A stretch of DNA of 64,000 bases from Sciurus carolinensis (Eukaryota > Chordata > Mammalia > Rodentia > Sciuridae). Made by a program: the position numbers and the translations under genes. Below, one piece after another: positions 1-10,551 of the stretch. Within the stretch, counting starts at the first letter, position 1. Every line of letters begins with the position of its first letter. The notes under the pieces are model-generated. The model saw nothing but the letters and a program-made list of their open reading frames with translations. It was not told where the DNA came from and did no database searches. Location of the stretch: positions 18,303,678 through 18,367,677 of the forward strand of contig NC_062227.1 in assembly GCF_902686445.1 (NCBI RefSeq). The letters run 5' to 3'.

Positions 1-1038
1 CAGAACTGGGACAGTTTCTCCATACCAACCTGCATCAAGCCAGCCATCTTGGAGAAAAGGATCTCCTGACCCTCCTTGAATTGGCCCACCTCTGGTTCCT
101 GCATCAGGCAGCCCAGATCCAGTGAATCATGGACCATTGTGCTGGGTGTCAGGCTATGAAACACAGTAGGAAGGGACAATTATATACAGGTACCAGGGTA
201 TGGGGGAGGGCACCAGGACAGAGCTGGGAAGTGGATTTCACTGAAGTCAAGCCCAGGAGGTATGGTTACAAATACATGTTAGTAATGGTGGATCCTTCTG
301 AGCGTGGGTGGAGACTTTCCCCACTAAGAAGAAAACAGCTCAAGGGGTAGCCAAGGCCTTGCTTGAAGAGATTATATTTAGGTATGGGGTTCTTGAGATG
401 TTAGGGTCAGATAATGGGCCAACTTTCATCAGTAAATTCCTGCAAGTACTAGCCCAAGCCATGGGGACCAACTGGAAGTTGTATTGTGAATACAATCCCC
501 AGAGCTCAGGGCAGGTAGGAAGCATGAATCAGACTTTAAAGGAGACCTTGTCCAAATTGACCATTGAGACTGGAGGAGACTGGTTGACCCTCCTGCCTTA
601 TGCCATCTTCCAGACTCAGAACTCACCCTATGTTCATGGATTGACTCCCTTTGAAATTCTATAGACTCCACCCCCCATAATTATCCATACATTACTGGAC
701 CAAGGCTCTGATGGGGCTCCAAATTATTTAGCCAATTTGAAGGCTTTATATGAGATGCAGCGTGAAATCTGCCCCCAGGTATGCTCACTTTATGTGGTCC
801 ATGACCCTCTGAGTCTGGAACATGGCATCGTTCCAGGGGCTGGGTATGGGTAAAGAGACACCAAGCCCACACCTTGGAGGGACATTGGAAAGGGCCTTAC
901 ATGGTTGTCTTGATTACTCCTACTGCTGTTAAGGTTGACAGCATTGGACCCTGGGTGTATCACTCACACCTACGACATGCTGGCACTGAGGAACAGAAAG
1001 AGGCAGAGGTGTGGACAGTGCAGCGACAACCCCCTTGA
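1..1038 (+). pseudogene. pol: ERV pol, integrase domain, broken
   Basis: The reading frame covers the C-terminal part of a retroviral polymerase. Around 30-150 there is an HHCC zinc-binding region: histidines near 33-50, then CAGC just after 137. It is interrupted by TGA at about 120. The integrase core follows. The first catalytic Asp is near 234 (VDFTE), and the second is in SDNGP near 410. The third position, 36 residues later near 518, reads Gly where the family has the catalytic Glu. A frameshift near 300-310 separates the two open segments (129-350 and 308-664), and a stop follows at about 662. The terminal region continues in pieces to a TGA near 1036. Integrase would insert viral cDNA; this copy cannot. 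Confidence 0.88.
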
Positions 1039-1059
1039 AGTTGAGCTTCTGGAGAAAGG

Positions 1060-2227
1060 ATGTGGGTAACCCAACTGTTCTTAGCAACTGCCTGGCTCCA
1101 ACTGTTCCTAGTGAACACCTGTCTCCCCACTTGAGTAAAAGGCAATATGCACACACTGTTCAAAATAACTTGGAAAACACTCCAGGCAGTAGCCCTTTGC
1201 TTCCTAATTGTAAGTACTGTGCTGATTCGAGGAAACAGCAAACCCGTGGAACCAAACCTGGATGATCATCAATGTGGAAACCAGTGAAGTAGCCAATATC
1301 ACCTCCTTAAATTTAGTCCCCCAAGGAACTTGGTTCCCTGACCTCCATGTGGACTTATGTGACCTTGTGGGGGATGCATTGGACCCTTCAGACCAGGAAC
1401 CCTTCCCGGGGTATGGGTGTAAGACCCCTGAGAGTCATAGCAATACCAGAAGCCTAGGGTTCCATGTCTGTCCCGCTCACTCACTAGACAGAAAGCAAAT
1501 TGCCAAGTGTGGAGGTCCTGAAAGAGCCTAGTGTAAAGCATGGGGGTGTGAATCTACTGGGTGGATCACGTAGTCCTCCCCATCATTGGAGACCTAATCT
1601 CAGTGGGAAGGGGTGAAAACATGCAAGAAGTGGGATGAGGTTATTGCGAACAGGACGGTAAAAGGGAAAACTGTTGGCCATGCTATAACAAAGACCAATC
1701 AGGACATTCTGCCTTCCCATTAGCTACCACAGAAGGATGCTACAACCCATTAGTCATAAAGTTTACCCCCACAGGAAAGAAGCCAAACTGGGAGGCTGGA
1801 AAAACCTGGGGACTAAGGCTTTACCACAGTGTGTACAATCCTGAACTAATTTTTTCTTTCAAGCTAGTCAAGAGACCCCTGAGCAAAACAGCATTGGGTC
1901 TCAACCAGGTACTTAACCCGAGCAGACAATCTGTTCAGTAAACCAGCACCCCAAAACTGTGCCTAACACATTTCTCAACCACATTTCCTGTCACCAAGAC
2001 CTTGCCATTGGAATCTGTCACTTTTCTGGTGGAGACCCTCAAAGACCCCCTGTTAGCTCTTCTGAAACAATCCTACTTATTCCTAAATAGCTCTAAACCC
2101 AATATAACTGAATCCTGTTGGCTGTGCTATGATACAGTCCCACTGTACTATGAAGGCATAGCAACTCTAGAAATTACACCCCTTCCCACAGTTCCACTGA
2201 ATGTCACTGGCAATCAAAATATACCCT
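1060..2227 (+). pseudogene. env: ERV env, surface subunit part, broken, 5' of LINE-1
   Basis: This is the surface-subunit portion of a gammaretroviral envelope in several frames. Segment 1262-1531 has the look of a receptor-binding domain, with WFPDLHVDLCDL and GYGCK followed by HVCP. Segment 2002-2227 carries an N-glycosylation site and the motif ESCWLCYD; the CxxC at about 2116-2127 is the disulfide-isomerase-type motif linking surface and transmembrane subunits. Between about 1532 and 2001 stops occur in all forward frames. The start is uncertain because the leader overlaps the end of pol. The gene is cut by LINE-1 insertion at 2227 and resumes at 8985. Confidence 0.82.
2219..2227 (+). repeat. 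Target-site duplication, left copy, first LINE-1
   Basis: The 9-base string ATATACCCT precedes the LINE-1 and recurs at 8976-8984 after its tail. The right copy merges with a TA repeat, so the true duplication may be a few bases longer. Confidence 0.8.
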
Positions 2228-3803
2228 GGGGCGGGTCAAGATGGCGGAATAGAGGGCGGCTGCATTTCACGTGGCTCCAGGACGCAAGATTCAAAAGAGG
2301 AGATAGTGAGAGACTTGGGACCAACTCAAATCTGCCGGGTGAGTCTCTCCTGTTGGGGAGGCGTCCTGGATGGGGTGGTAGCCCCGGAACGCAGGGAATT
2401 TCTGAAGTGGAGTTGCTCGGCGAGACGCCCCTCCCCCCGCTGGAGAGGTAAACACGGACAACTGGGATCATCGTAGAGGAGGCGGCCCAGCATAGCGCTT
2501 GGACTCGAGCAGCCGCTGAGGCTCCGGGCGGCTGCCTGGGAGGAGCTGCCTGGGGAGGAGCTGCGTGGCGAGCTGTTTGGACCCAGAACAACCGCTTCTG
2601 AACACCGGGGGGTTGCCCGGAGGAAGAGGAGGAGCGCGGCGGGACGCTTGGTCTGGGAGTGACTGCATCAGAGCCGCGGGCGGTTGCCAGAGGAGGAGCT
2701 GCGTGACGAGCTGTTTGAACTCGGAGCAGCTGCTCCAGAACACTGGTGACCTGCCTGGAGGAGGAGAGCGGTGGGACGCTTAGTCTGGGAGTGACTGCAT
2801 CAGAACCACAGGTGGTTGCCAGAGGAGGAGGCGAGTGGTGAGTTGATTGGACTAAAAGCGACTGCTCCTGAACACCGGTGGTCTGCCTGGAATAGGAGCG
2901 TGGTGAGTCACCTGGTCTCGGAGCCACCTCTCCTGAACACCCGGGGGGCTACCCCAAGGAGGAGGAGGAGGAACAGGGCGGGTCACTTGGACTTGGAGTG
3001 ACTGCCTAGGGCTACGGGTGGTTGGTGGGAGGAGGAGACCCGAAGTGAGTTGCTTGGACTCCTAGTGACTGCGTCGGAAACCGGGCGGCTGTCCGGAGGA
3101 GGAGGTGTGTGGCGGGTCTCTGGGTCTCAGAGCTATTGTACGGAGCTCCAGGTGGTGGCTCAGGGGAGGGGCTGCATAGCCAGGCGATTGGTGCTGAGCA
3201 GAGTCCCAGGAGGTAGGTGGCTTCTTGCTGGAAGAGCCGCACAGAGACACGCCTAGGGGCAGAGCGAAGTTTCCAGGGCTGCAGGGCAGATTCTCTGGGA
3301 GAGGCAGCCTAAGGAGACTCACCTGCGAAGGGTGAGGCTCCCAGGCCCAGGATGTAGGTCCGGGCCCCTGGGATCCTTGCAGAGGAAGACAGCCCAGCCC
3401 AGGTGGTAGTTGTAGATTGAGGGGAACCTCTAGGAGGGCAACTGACCAGCGAGACGTCCCCACTGAGTGACTCTTCCCGGCCGGGGGAGGTTTTCCCACA
3501 AGGACAGTAAAGCCAGAGACATAGGCACAAACAGGCCTTGCCTCAGCCCGCAGTCTAGTTCCCCATTGGATGACCATTGGTCAACAAGTGGAGGCACCTC
3601 TGCGCACTATCAGGGAATATACCCCACCTGAGGGTTACCACACCTAGAGAGGCAGCTTCTTCGTGGAGCTCTGCATTATCAACCTCCTCCAAGACTTCAG
3701 GCTACTGAAGGATAAGAGGGGATATACTAGCAATCTTCAGGGACATTATAAGTTGATAGAGGAAATCTGCAATATGTTAATGACCCACTGATTCCTGAAC
3801 AAT
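2228..3803 (+). promoter_or_regulatory. L1 5'UTR and internal promoter, first copy
   Basis: About 1.58 kb of GC-rich DNA lies ahead of ORF1. It contains degenerate tandem monomers of about 132 bases, recognised by recurrence of GTGACTGCATCAG at 2659 and 2791, each followed by a GGTTGCCAGAGGAGGAG-type block. More diverged monomers extend to about 3100. Monomeric 5'UTRs are known as L1 promoters in rodents. The matching region of the second copy is about 260 bases longer and has two more clear monomers. Confidence 0.85.
2237..2247 (+). promoter_or_regulatory. YY1-type site at L1 start
   Basis: CAAGATGGCGG begins 10 bases into the element. It matches the YY1 consensus that positions transcription initiation at the start of human L1. 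The same site is at 41443-41453 in the second copy. Function here is inferred from motif and position. Confidence 0.65.
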
Positions 3804-4818
3804 ATGAGAAAACAAGGGAAGAAAATGCCCCAAACAAATCTAGATGTTACATCAATAAAATCCAACGACAGCATGGCAGAAGAAATGACAGAAAGGGAGT
3901 TCAGAATGTACATAATTAAAATGATTAGGGAAGCAAACGATGAGATGAAAGAGCAAATGCAGGCATTGAATGATCGCACCAATCGACAGTTAACAGAGCA
4001 AATTCAGGAAGCAAAAGATCATTTCAATAAAGAGTTAGCGATATTGAAAAAAAAACCAAACAGAAATCCTTGAAATGAAGGAAACAATAAACCAAATTAA
4101 GAACTCCATAGAAAGCATAACCAATAGGATAGAACAGCTGGAAGACAGAACCTCAGATATTGAAGACAAAATATTTAACCTCGAAAACAAAGTTGAACAA
4201 ACAGAGAAGATGGTGAGAAATCATGAACAGAATCTCCAAGAACTATGGGATATCATGAAAAGGCCAAATTTGAGAATTATTGGGATTGAGGAAGGCTTAG
4301 AGAAACAAACCAAAGGAATGAACAATCTATTTGAAGAAATAATATCAGAAAATTTCCCAAATCTGAAGAATGAAATGGAAAATCAAGTCCAAGAGGCTTA
4401 TAGGACTCCAAATACACAAAATTACAACAGATCCACACCAAGGCACATTATAATGAAAATACCTAACATACAAAATAGAGACAGAATTTTAAAGGCTGTG
4501 AGAGAAAAGAACCAAATTACATTCAGGGGGAAGCCAATACGGATATCAGCAGATTTTTCAATCCAGACCCTAAAAGCTAGAAGGGCCTGGAACAACATTT
4601 TTCAAGCTCTGAAAGAAAATGGATGCCAACCAAGAATCTTATACCCAGCAAAACTTACCTTCAAATTTGACGATGAAATAAGATCATTCCATGATAAACA
4701 AAAGCTAAAAGAATTTACAAAAAGAAAGCCAGCATTACAGAACATTCTCAGCAAAATATTTCATGAGGAAGAGATAAAAAACAAAGAAGCAAATCAGCAA
4801 AGGGAGGAATTTTCCTAA
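3804..4818 (+). pseudogene. L1 ORF1: L1 ORF1 protein, one frameshift
   Basis: ORF1p is the L1 RNA-binding chaperone that trimerises through a coiled coil. The N-terminal half (3804-4250) is rich in heptads, with IEQLEDRTSDIEDKI a clear coiled-coil stretch. An RRM-like core follows, with RPNLRIIGIEEG near 4261. The C-terminal domain includes GKPIRISADFS and ARRAWNNIFQ. About 338 codons is the usual mammalian length. The frame breaks in a run of nine A at 4047-4055, where the second copy has eight, so an extra A splits it into 3804-4073 and 4075-4818. ORF2 begins about 31 bases after the stop. Confidence 0.93.
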
Positions 4819-4849
4819 AGGAACTGTCAAATAAAGGAGGAACCAAGAT

Positions 4850-7800
4850 GTGTCAAAAATTTTAAATATGAACCAAATGACTGGGAATACAAATCATATC
4901 TCAATAATAACCCTGAATGTTAATGGCCTGAATTCATCAATCAAAAGTCATAGACTGGCAGATTGGATTAAAAAGAAAGATCCAACAATATGTTGCCTGC
5001 AAGAGACTCACCTCATAGAAAGAGATACCCATAGACTAAAGGTCAAAGGATGGGGAAAAACATACCATGCACATGGACTCAGCAGAAAAGCTGGAGTATC
5101 CATCCTCATTTCAGATAATGTGGACTTCAAGCCAATGTTAGTCAGAAGGGATAAAGAAGGACATTTCATACTGCTTAAGGGAAGCATAAATCAGCAAGAT
5201 ATAACAATCACAAACATCTATGCCCCAAACAGTGGCTCATCCATGTATGTTAAACAAATCCTTCTCAATTTTAGAAACCAAATAGACCATAACATAATAA
5301 TACTAGGTGATTTTAACACGCCTCTTTCACCACTGGATAGATCTTCCAAACAAAAATTGAACAAAGAAACCATAGATCTCAATAACACAATCAATAATTT
5401 AGACTTAACAGACATTTATAGAGTGTACCATCCAACCAAGAGCGAATACACTTTCTTCTCAGCAGCACATGGATCCTTCTCTAAAATAGACCATATATTA
5501 TGCCACAAAGCTAATGTCAGCAAATACAAGAAGATAGAGACACTACCTTGTATTCTATCAGATCATAATGGATTGAAGTTACAAATTAATGAAAGAGTAA
5601 AAAACAGAAACTACTCCAACACCTGGAGATTAAACAATATGCTACTATATGATGAATGGATAACAGAAGATATTAGGAAGGAAATTAAAAAATTCTTAGA
5701 GGTAAACGAGAACAAAGAAACACCATATCAAAATCTCTGGGACACTATGAAAGCGGTACTTAGAGGAAGATTTATTTCATGGAGCACATTTAATAAAAGA
5801 AGTAAAACTCAAAAAATAAATGACCTAACACTAAGCTCAAAGCCCTAGAAAAAGAAGAACAGACCAACACCAAAAGTAGTAGAAGACAGGAAATAGTTAA
5901 ACTGAGAGCTGAAATCAACGAAATTGAAACGAAAGAAACAATACAAAAAATTGACAAAATAAATAGTTGGTTCTTCGAAAAAATAAACAAAATTGATAAA
6001 CCTTTAGCCACACTAACAAAGAGAAGACGAGAGAAAACCCAAATCACTAAAATTCGGAATGAACAAGGAAATATCACAACAGACACGACTGAAATACAAA
6101 ACATCATTAGAAGCTATTTTGAAAATCTATACTCCAACGAAATAGAAAATTTCGAAGACATCAACAGGTTTCTAGAGACATATGAATTGCCTAAACTGAA
6201 TGAGGAGGACATACACAATTTAAATAGACCAATTTCAAGTAATGAAATAGAAGAAGTCATCAAAAGCCTTCCAACAAAGAAAAGTCCAGGACCAGATGGG
6301 TTCTCAGCCGAGTTCTACAAAACTTTTAAAGAAGAGCTCATTCCAATACTTCTCAAAGTATTCCAGAAAATAGAAGAGGAGGGAACTCTCCCAAACTCAT
6401 TCTATGAAGCCAATATTACCCTGATTCCTAAACCAGACAGAGACACATCGAGGAAAGAAAATTTCAGACCAATATACTTAATGAACATCGACGCAAAAAT
6501 TCTAAACAAAATTTTAGCAAATCGCATACAAAAACATATTAAAAAGATAGTGCACCATGATCAAGTGGGTTTCATCCCAGGGATGCAAGGTTGGTTCAAC
6601 ATCAGGAAATCAATAAATGTCATTCACCATATCAATAGACTTAAAGTCAAGAATCACATGATTATTTCGATAGATGCAGAAAAAGCATTTGATAAAATAC
6701 AGCACCCCTTCATGCTCAAAACACTAGAAAAAATAGGGATAGTGGGAACATTCCTTAACATTGTAAAGGCCATCTATGCTAAACCCATGGCTAATATCAT
6801 TCTAAATGGTGAAAAACTGAAAGCATTCCCTCTAAAAACTGGAACAAGGCAGGGATGCCCTCTTTCACCACTTCTATTCAATATCATCCTTGAAACTCTA
6901 GCCAGAGCAATTAGACAGACCAAAGAAATTAAAGGGATACGAATAGGAAAAGAAGAACTCAAACTATCCCTGTTTGCTGATGATATGATGGTATACTTAG
7001 AGGAACCAGGAAATTCCACCAGAAAACTTTTAGATCTCATAAGTGAATTCAGTAAAGTAGCGGGATATAAGATCAATGCACATAAATCTAAGGCATTTTT
7101 ATATATAAGCGATGAATCTTCAGAAAGAGAAATTAGGAAAACTACCCCATTCACAATAGCTTCGAAAAAAATAAAGTATTTGGGAATCAATCTCACAAAA
7201 GAGGTGAAAGACCTCTACAATGAGAACTACAGAACACTAAAGAAAGAAATTAAAGAAAACCTTAGAAGATGGAAAGATCTCCCATGTTCTTGGATAGGAA
7301 GAATCAATATTGTCAAAATGGCCATACTACCAAAAGTGCTATACAGATTCAATGCAATTCCAATTAAAATCCCAATGATGTACCTTACAGAAATAGAGCA
7401 AGCAATTATGAAATTCATCTGGAAGAATAAAAAACCCAGAATAGCTAAAGCAATCCTTGGCAGAAAGAGTGAAGCAGGGGGTATCGCAATACCAGATCTT
7501 CAACTCTACTACAAAGCAATAGTAACAAAAACGGCATGGTATTGGTACCAAAATAGAAAGGTGGATCAATGGTACAGAATAAAGGACATGGACACAAACC
7601 CAAATAAATACAATTTTCTCATACTAGACAAAGGGGCCAAAAATATGCAATGGAGAAAAGATAGCCTCTTCAACAAATGGTGCTGGGAGAATTGGAAATC
7701 CATATGCAACAGAATGAAACTAAACCCATATCTCTCACCATGCACGAAACTAAACTCAAAATGGATTAAGGATCTCGGAATCAGACCAGAGACCTTGCAT

Positions 7801-8696
7801 CTTATAGAAGAAAAAGTAGGTCCAGAGCTTCAACATGTCGGCTTAGGACCAGACTTCCTCAACAGGACTCCCATAGCACAAGAAATAAAAGCAAGAATTA
7901 ATAACTGGGATAGATTCAAACTAAAAAGCTTTCTCTCAGCAAAGGAAACTATCAGCAATGCAAAGAGCCTACAGAGTGGGAGAAAATCTTTGCCAATCAT
8001 ACTTCAGATAGAGCGCTAATCTCCAGAATCTATAAAGAACTCAAAAAACTCTACACCAAGAATGTAAATAATCCAACTGACAAATGGGCTAAGGAAATGA
8101 ATAGACACTTCACAGAAGAAGATCTACAAGCAATCAACAAACATATGGAAAAATGTTCAACATCTCTAGTAATAAGAGAAATGCAAATCAAAACCACACT
8201 AAGATTCCATCTCACCCCAATTAGAATGGCAATTATCAAGAATACAAGCAACAACAGGTGTTGGCGAGGATGTGGGGAGAAAGGTACAGTCTTACATTGC
8301 TGGTGGGGCTGCAAATTAGTGCAGCCACTCTGGAAAGCAGTGTGGAGATTCCTTAGAAAACTTGGAATGGAACCACCATTTGACCCAGCTATCCCACTCC
8401 TTGGCCTATACCCAAAGGACTTAAAATCAGCATATTACAGAGATACAGCCACATCAATGTTCATAGCTGCTCAGTTCACAATAGCCAGATTGTGGAACCA
8501 ACCTAGATGTCCTTCAATTGATGAATGGATAAAGAAAATGTGGTATATATATACAATGGAATATTACTCAGCCATAAAGAATGATAAAATTATGGCATTT
8601 GCAGGCAAATGGATGAAACTGGAGAATATCATGCTAAGTGAGATAAGCCAATCTCAAAAAACCAAAGGAAGAATGATATCGCTAATAAGTGGATGA
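4850..8696 (+). pseudogene. L1 ORF2: L1 ORF2 endonuclease/reverse transcriptase, two frameshifts
   Basis: ORF2p nicks target DNA and reverse-transcribes L1 RNA in place. The N-terminal AP-like endonuclease (4850-5600) shows TLNVNGLNS, LQETH, NIYAPN, LGDFN and the terminal SDHNG. The reverse transcriptase (about 6240-7150) shows [20 protein letters not shown] and the catalytic FADD at 6973-6984. The C-terminal zinc-knuckle-like cluster CWRGC...HCWWGC is at about 8258-8315. Compared with the second copy, one base is missing near 5833 and four near 7962, giving frames 4850-5848, about 5849-8019 and about 8020-8696. Apart from these breaks the domains are complete. Confidence 0.94.
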
Positions 8697-8946
8697 TGAC
8701 ACATAATGGGGGGTGGGAAGGGTTAGTGTTGGGGTTGGAGTTGGGTTTAGGGAGGGGGGCAGGAATGGAGGAAGGAAGGACTGTATAGATGGAGGGGAAG
8801 GGTGGGAGGGGAGGGGGGGAAGGGAAAAAATGGCAGAATGAATCAAACAACATTACCCTATGTAAATTTATGATTACACAAATGGTATGCCTTTACGCCA
8901 TGTACAGACAGAGAAACAACATGTATCCCATTTGTTTACAATAAAA

Positions 8947-8950
<4 letters not shown>
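8697..8950 (+). other. L1 3'UTR with G-rich tract and A-tail, first copy
   Basis: After ORF2 there is a strongly G-rich purine tract at about 8707-8822 with many runs of three or more G, compatible with G-quadruplex formation. A conserved end follows, with AATAAA-like sequence just before the A-run at 8941-8950. A G-rich polypurine 3'UTR is typical of mammalian L1. Confidence 0.85.

Positions 8951-8980
<30 letters not shown>
8951..8980 (+). repeat. (TA)n microsatellite at L1 tail
   Basis: Thirty bases of alternating TA follow the A-tail and overlap the right target-site duplication. The tract probably arose by slippage from the tail and the ATATA of the duplicated target. Confidence 0.9.
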
Positions 8981-8982
<2 letters not shown>

Positions 8983-8984
8983 CT

Positions 8985-9863
8985 AACCTTACAACAAATC
9001 ACTGGATACAGGCTCATTATAGGCCATATCCCTTAATCTCATCAGTCCTTGTGCAACCAAATTGTACTGCTGGGCAACTCAAGTCAATACCTAATTCCCC
9101 AGCAGGACACTTGGTGGGTCTGTTCTACAGGACTCACACCCTGTGCCCACACATAGGTGATCAATAACTCCTGGGGATTTTTGTGTTTTTGTTAGGCTAG
9201 TTCCCAGGATGTTGTGCCATTCAGGTGAGGACTTTTATTAACAACTAAGAGGGGATCCCCCTGAGAACCAAGAGGGAACCTCTTATGGCCCTTACCCTAA
9301 GTATGGTTCTGGGTATGGGACAAATAGGAGCCGGAACAGGTACAGTTTTCTTAACAACTCAGAACCAACATTACTCTAGTTTAAGAGCAGCTATTGATCT
9401 AGATATTGAGAGGATAGAAAACTCCATTTCCCAACTTCAAGAGTCCCTCATCTCCCTAGCTGAAGTAGTGATGCAAAACAGGAGGGGGTTAGATTTGATT
9501 TTCCTACAGCAAGGAAGATCATGTGTGGCCCTAGGTGAAGAATGTTGCTTTTATGTTGACTATTTGGGAGTAGTTAAAGAAACTATGGCTAAAGTTAGAA
9601 AAGTACTAACAAAATTAAAGAAGGAACAGGAGGCACAACAGGGCTAGTTTGAATCATGGTTCAATTCCTACCCTTGGTTGGCCACCTTGATTTCTACCTT
9701 ACTGGGTCTGCTTATTATTTTATTCTTATTCCTAACCTTTGGCCCCTGCAATCTAAATAAGTTAATAGCTTTTGTTAAGGACTGTGTAAGCACAATCCAA
9801 CTGATGGTGCTAAGTCAACAATATGAGAGATTACCAGCCACAGAGGATGGAAATGTGCAATGA
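8985..9863 (+). pseudogene. env: ERV env, end of surface subunit and transmembrane subunit
   Basis: Envelope sequence resumes after the L1. A furin-type site RTKR lies at 9264-9275, directly before a hydrophobic, Gly-rich fusion-peptide region. The transmembrane subunit follows: heptad-rich helix, QNRRGLDL of the immunosuppressive-type region near 9477, and the CX6CC motif at about 9520-9546. A membrane anchor (about 9680-9745, Leu/Ile/Phe-rich) and a short cytoplasmic tail end at TGA 9861-9863. One in-frame TAG at 9645-9647 interrupts an otherwise open frame from 9285 to 9863. Upstream of the cleavage site a TAA lies in the same frame near 9247. Confidence 0.87.
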
Positions 9864-9892
9864 CCAAATGAGAATGATTCCTCATAATGAAC

Positions 9893-9907
9893 AACTAAAG
9901 GGGGAAA
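9893..9907 (+). other. Polypurine tract of the provirus
   Basis: A purine run containing AAAGGGGGAAA lies directly before the LTR. It is the expected primer site for plus-strand DNA synthesis and fixes the LTR start at 9908. Confidence 0.85.
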
Positions 9908-10551
9908 TGTTGAGAACAAGGTGACATCTGTCTAGGCATCTTGTATGAACAAGCCATTTTGTGAACTGGTCTGTAAATCACCCCCACAGGAAAGGGCATG
10001 CAAACACTAAGGAATGAGGAACTATCTTAACCACCAGGATGCAGGCAGGTGCTAACACTGAAGAGCCAATAAAGGACAAACAGGACTTGCTGGGCCTCCA
10101 GGTTTATCAAGGCTGTTAAGAGATATCTGTCCGAGGAATGTGCAGCTGCCCAGAAACCTTATCTATCAAGGTCAGGGTAGCCTAAACCTGACTCATCTCC
10201 TGCATAGTTCACCCCTTCCCTCTTCCCTTCTTTCTCCAGGAATGTTCAGATTTGGCAGGACCCAATGAGATTCAAATAAATAGGCAGGATGCAACCAAAG
10301 GAGGAAAAATGTTTATTTGTTCAAACATTAATCAATAATGAACCAATCTTTGTTCATGAATGCTTAAAAATCTCTTAAATAGAATGCTTTCTCACCCCTT
10401 GGGGCTGCTCCCTACTCAGTCAATGTAGTGGTCTGAGAGAGAGCTCATGGTTCAGGCTTCAGCTTGCTTTAAATAAAACCTTGTTGTGTGACTTGCATTA
10501 CTGTGTGTGCACTTTGACTCTCTGGGAATCGGTCCACATTGGACCTCAACA
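9908..10551 (+). repeat. 3' LTR of the gammaretrovirus-like provirus
   Basis: The 644-base LTR begins TGTTGAG and ends CTCAACA, a perfect 7-base inverted terminal repeat. It starts immediately after the polypurine tract. A polyadenylation signal AATAAA is at 10472-10477, about 75 bases before the end. CCAAT motifs occur near 10060 and 10343. The 5' LTR is outside the window, so age from LTR divergence cannot be estimated here. Confidence 0.9.

Larger units (their letters stand above)
2228..8975 (+). mobile_element. L1: Full-length LINE-1 (L1), first copy, inside ERV env
   Basis: A complete L1 runs from a GC-rich 5'UTR with promoter monomers, through ORF1 and ORF2, to a G-rich 3'UTR and an A-tail. 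It closely resembles the copy at 41433-48427 over its whole length, so both belong to one young subfamily. A target-site duplication flanks it. Disabling changes are few: one extra A in ORF1, a 1-base deletion and a 4-base deletion in ORF2. It lies in the same orientation as the provirus it interrupts. Confidence 0.96.
1..10551 (+). mobile_element. Gammaretrovirus-like endogenous provirus, 3' half, interrupted by LINE-1
   Basis: This is the right-hand part of an endogenous retrovirus. In order it shows the integrase end of pol, an envelope gene, a polypurine tract and a 3' LTR. The 5' LTR, gag and the first part of pol lie left of the window. The class is supported by the envelope: a CxxC motif in the surface subunit and a CX6CC motif in the transmembrane subunit, the covalently linked gammaretroviral arrangement. 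A full-length LINE-1 occupies 2228-8975 inside env. Stops and frameshifts occur in pol and env, so the provirus is dead as a coding unit. Its LTR end abuts the first copy of a tandem repeat at 10552, so it inserted into or at the edge of that unit. Confidence 0.9.

Noticed and set aside
2214..2927. A 237-codon minus-strand ORF across the L1 5'UTR and its equivalent at 41532-42212
   Set aside because: Both lie antisense to the monomeric L1 promoter; GC-rich tandem monomers keep several frames open by composition. Rodent or human L1 antisense products are not recognisable in them.
6774..7196. Minus-strand ORFs inside L1 ORF2 (also 46238-46660)
   Set aside because: They are shadows of the coding strand, present only because ORF2 is A-rich.
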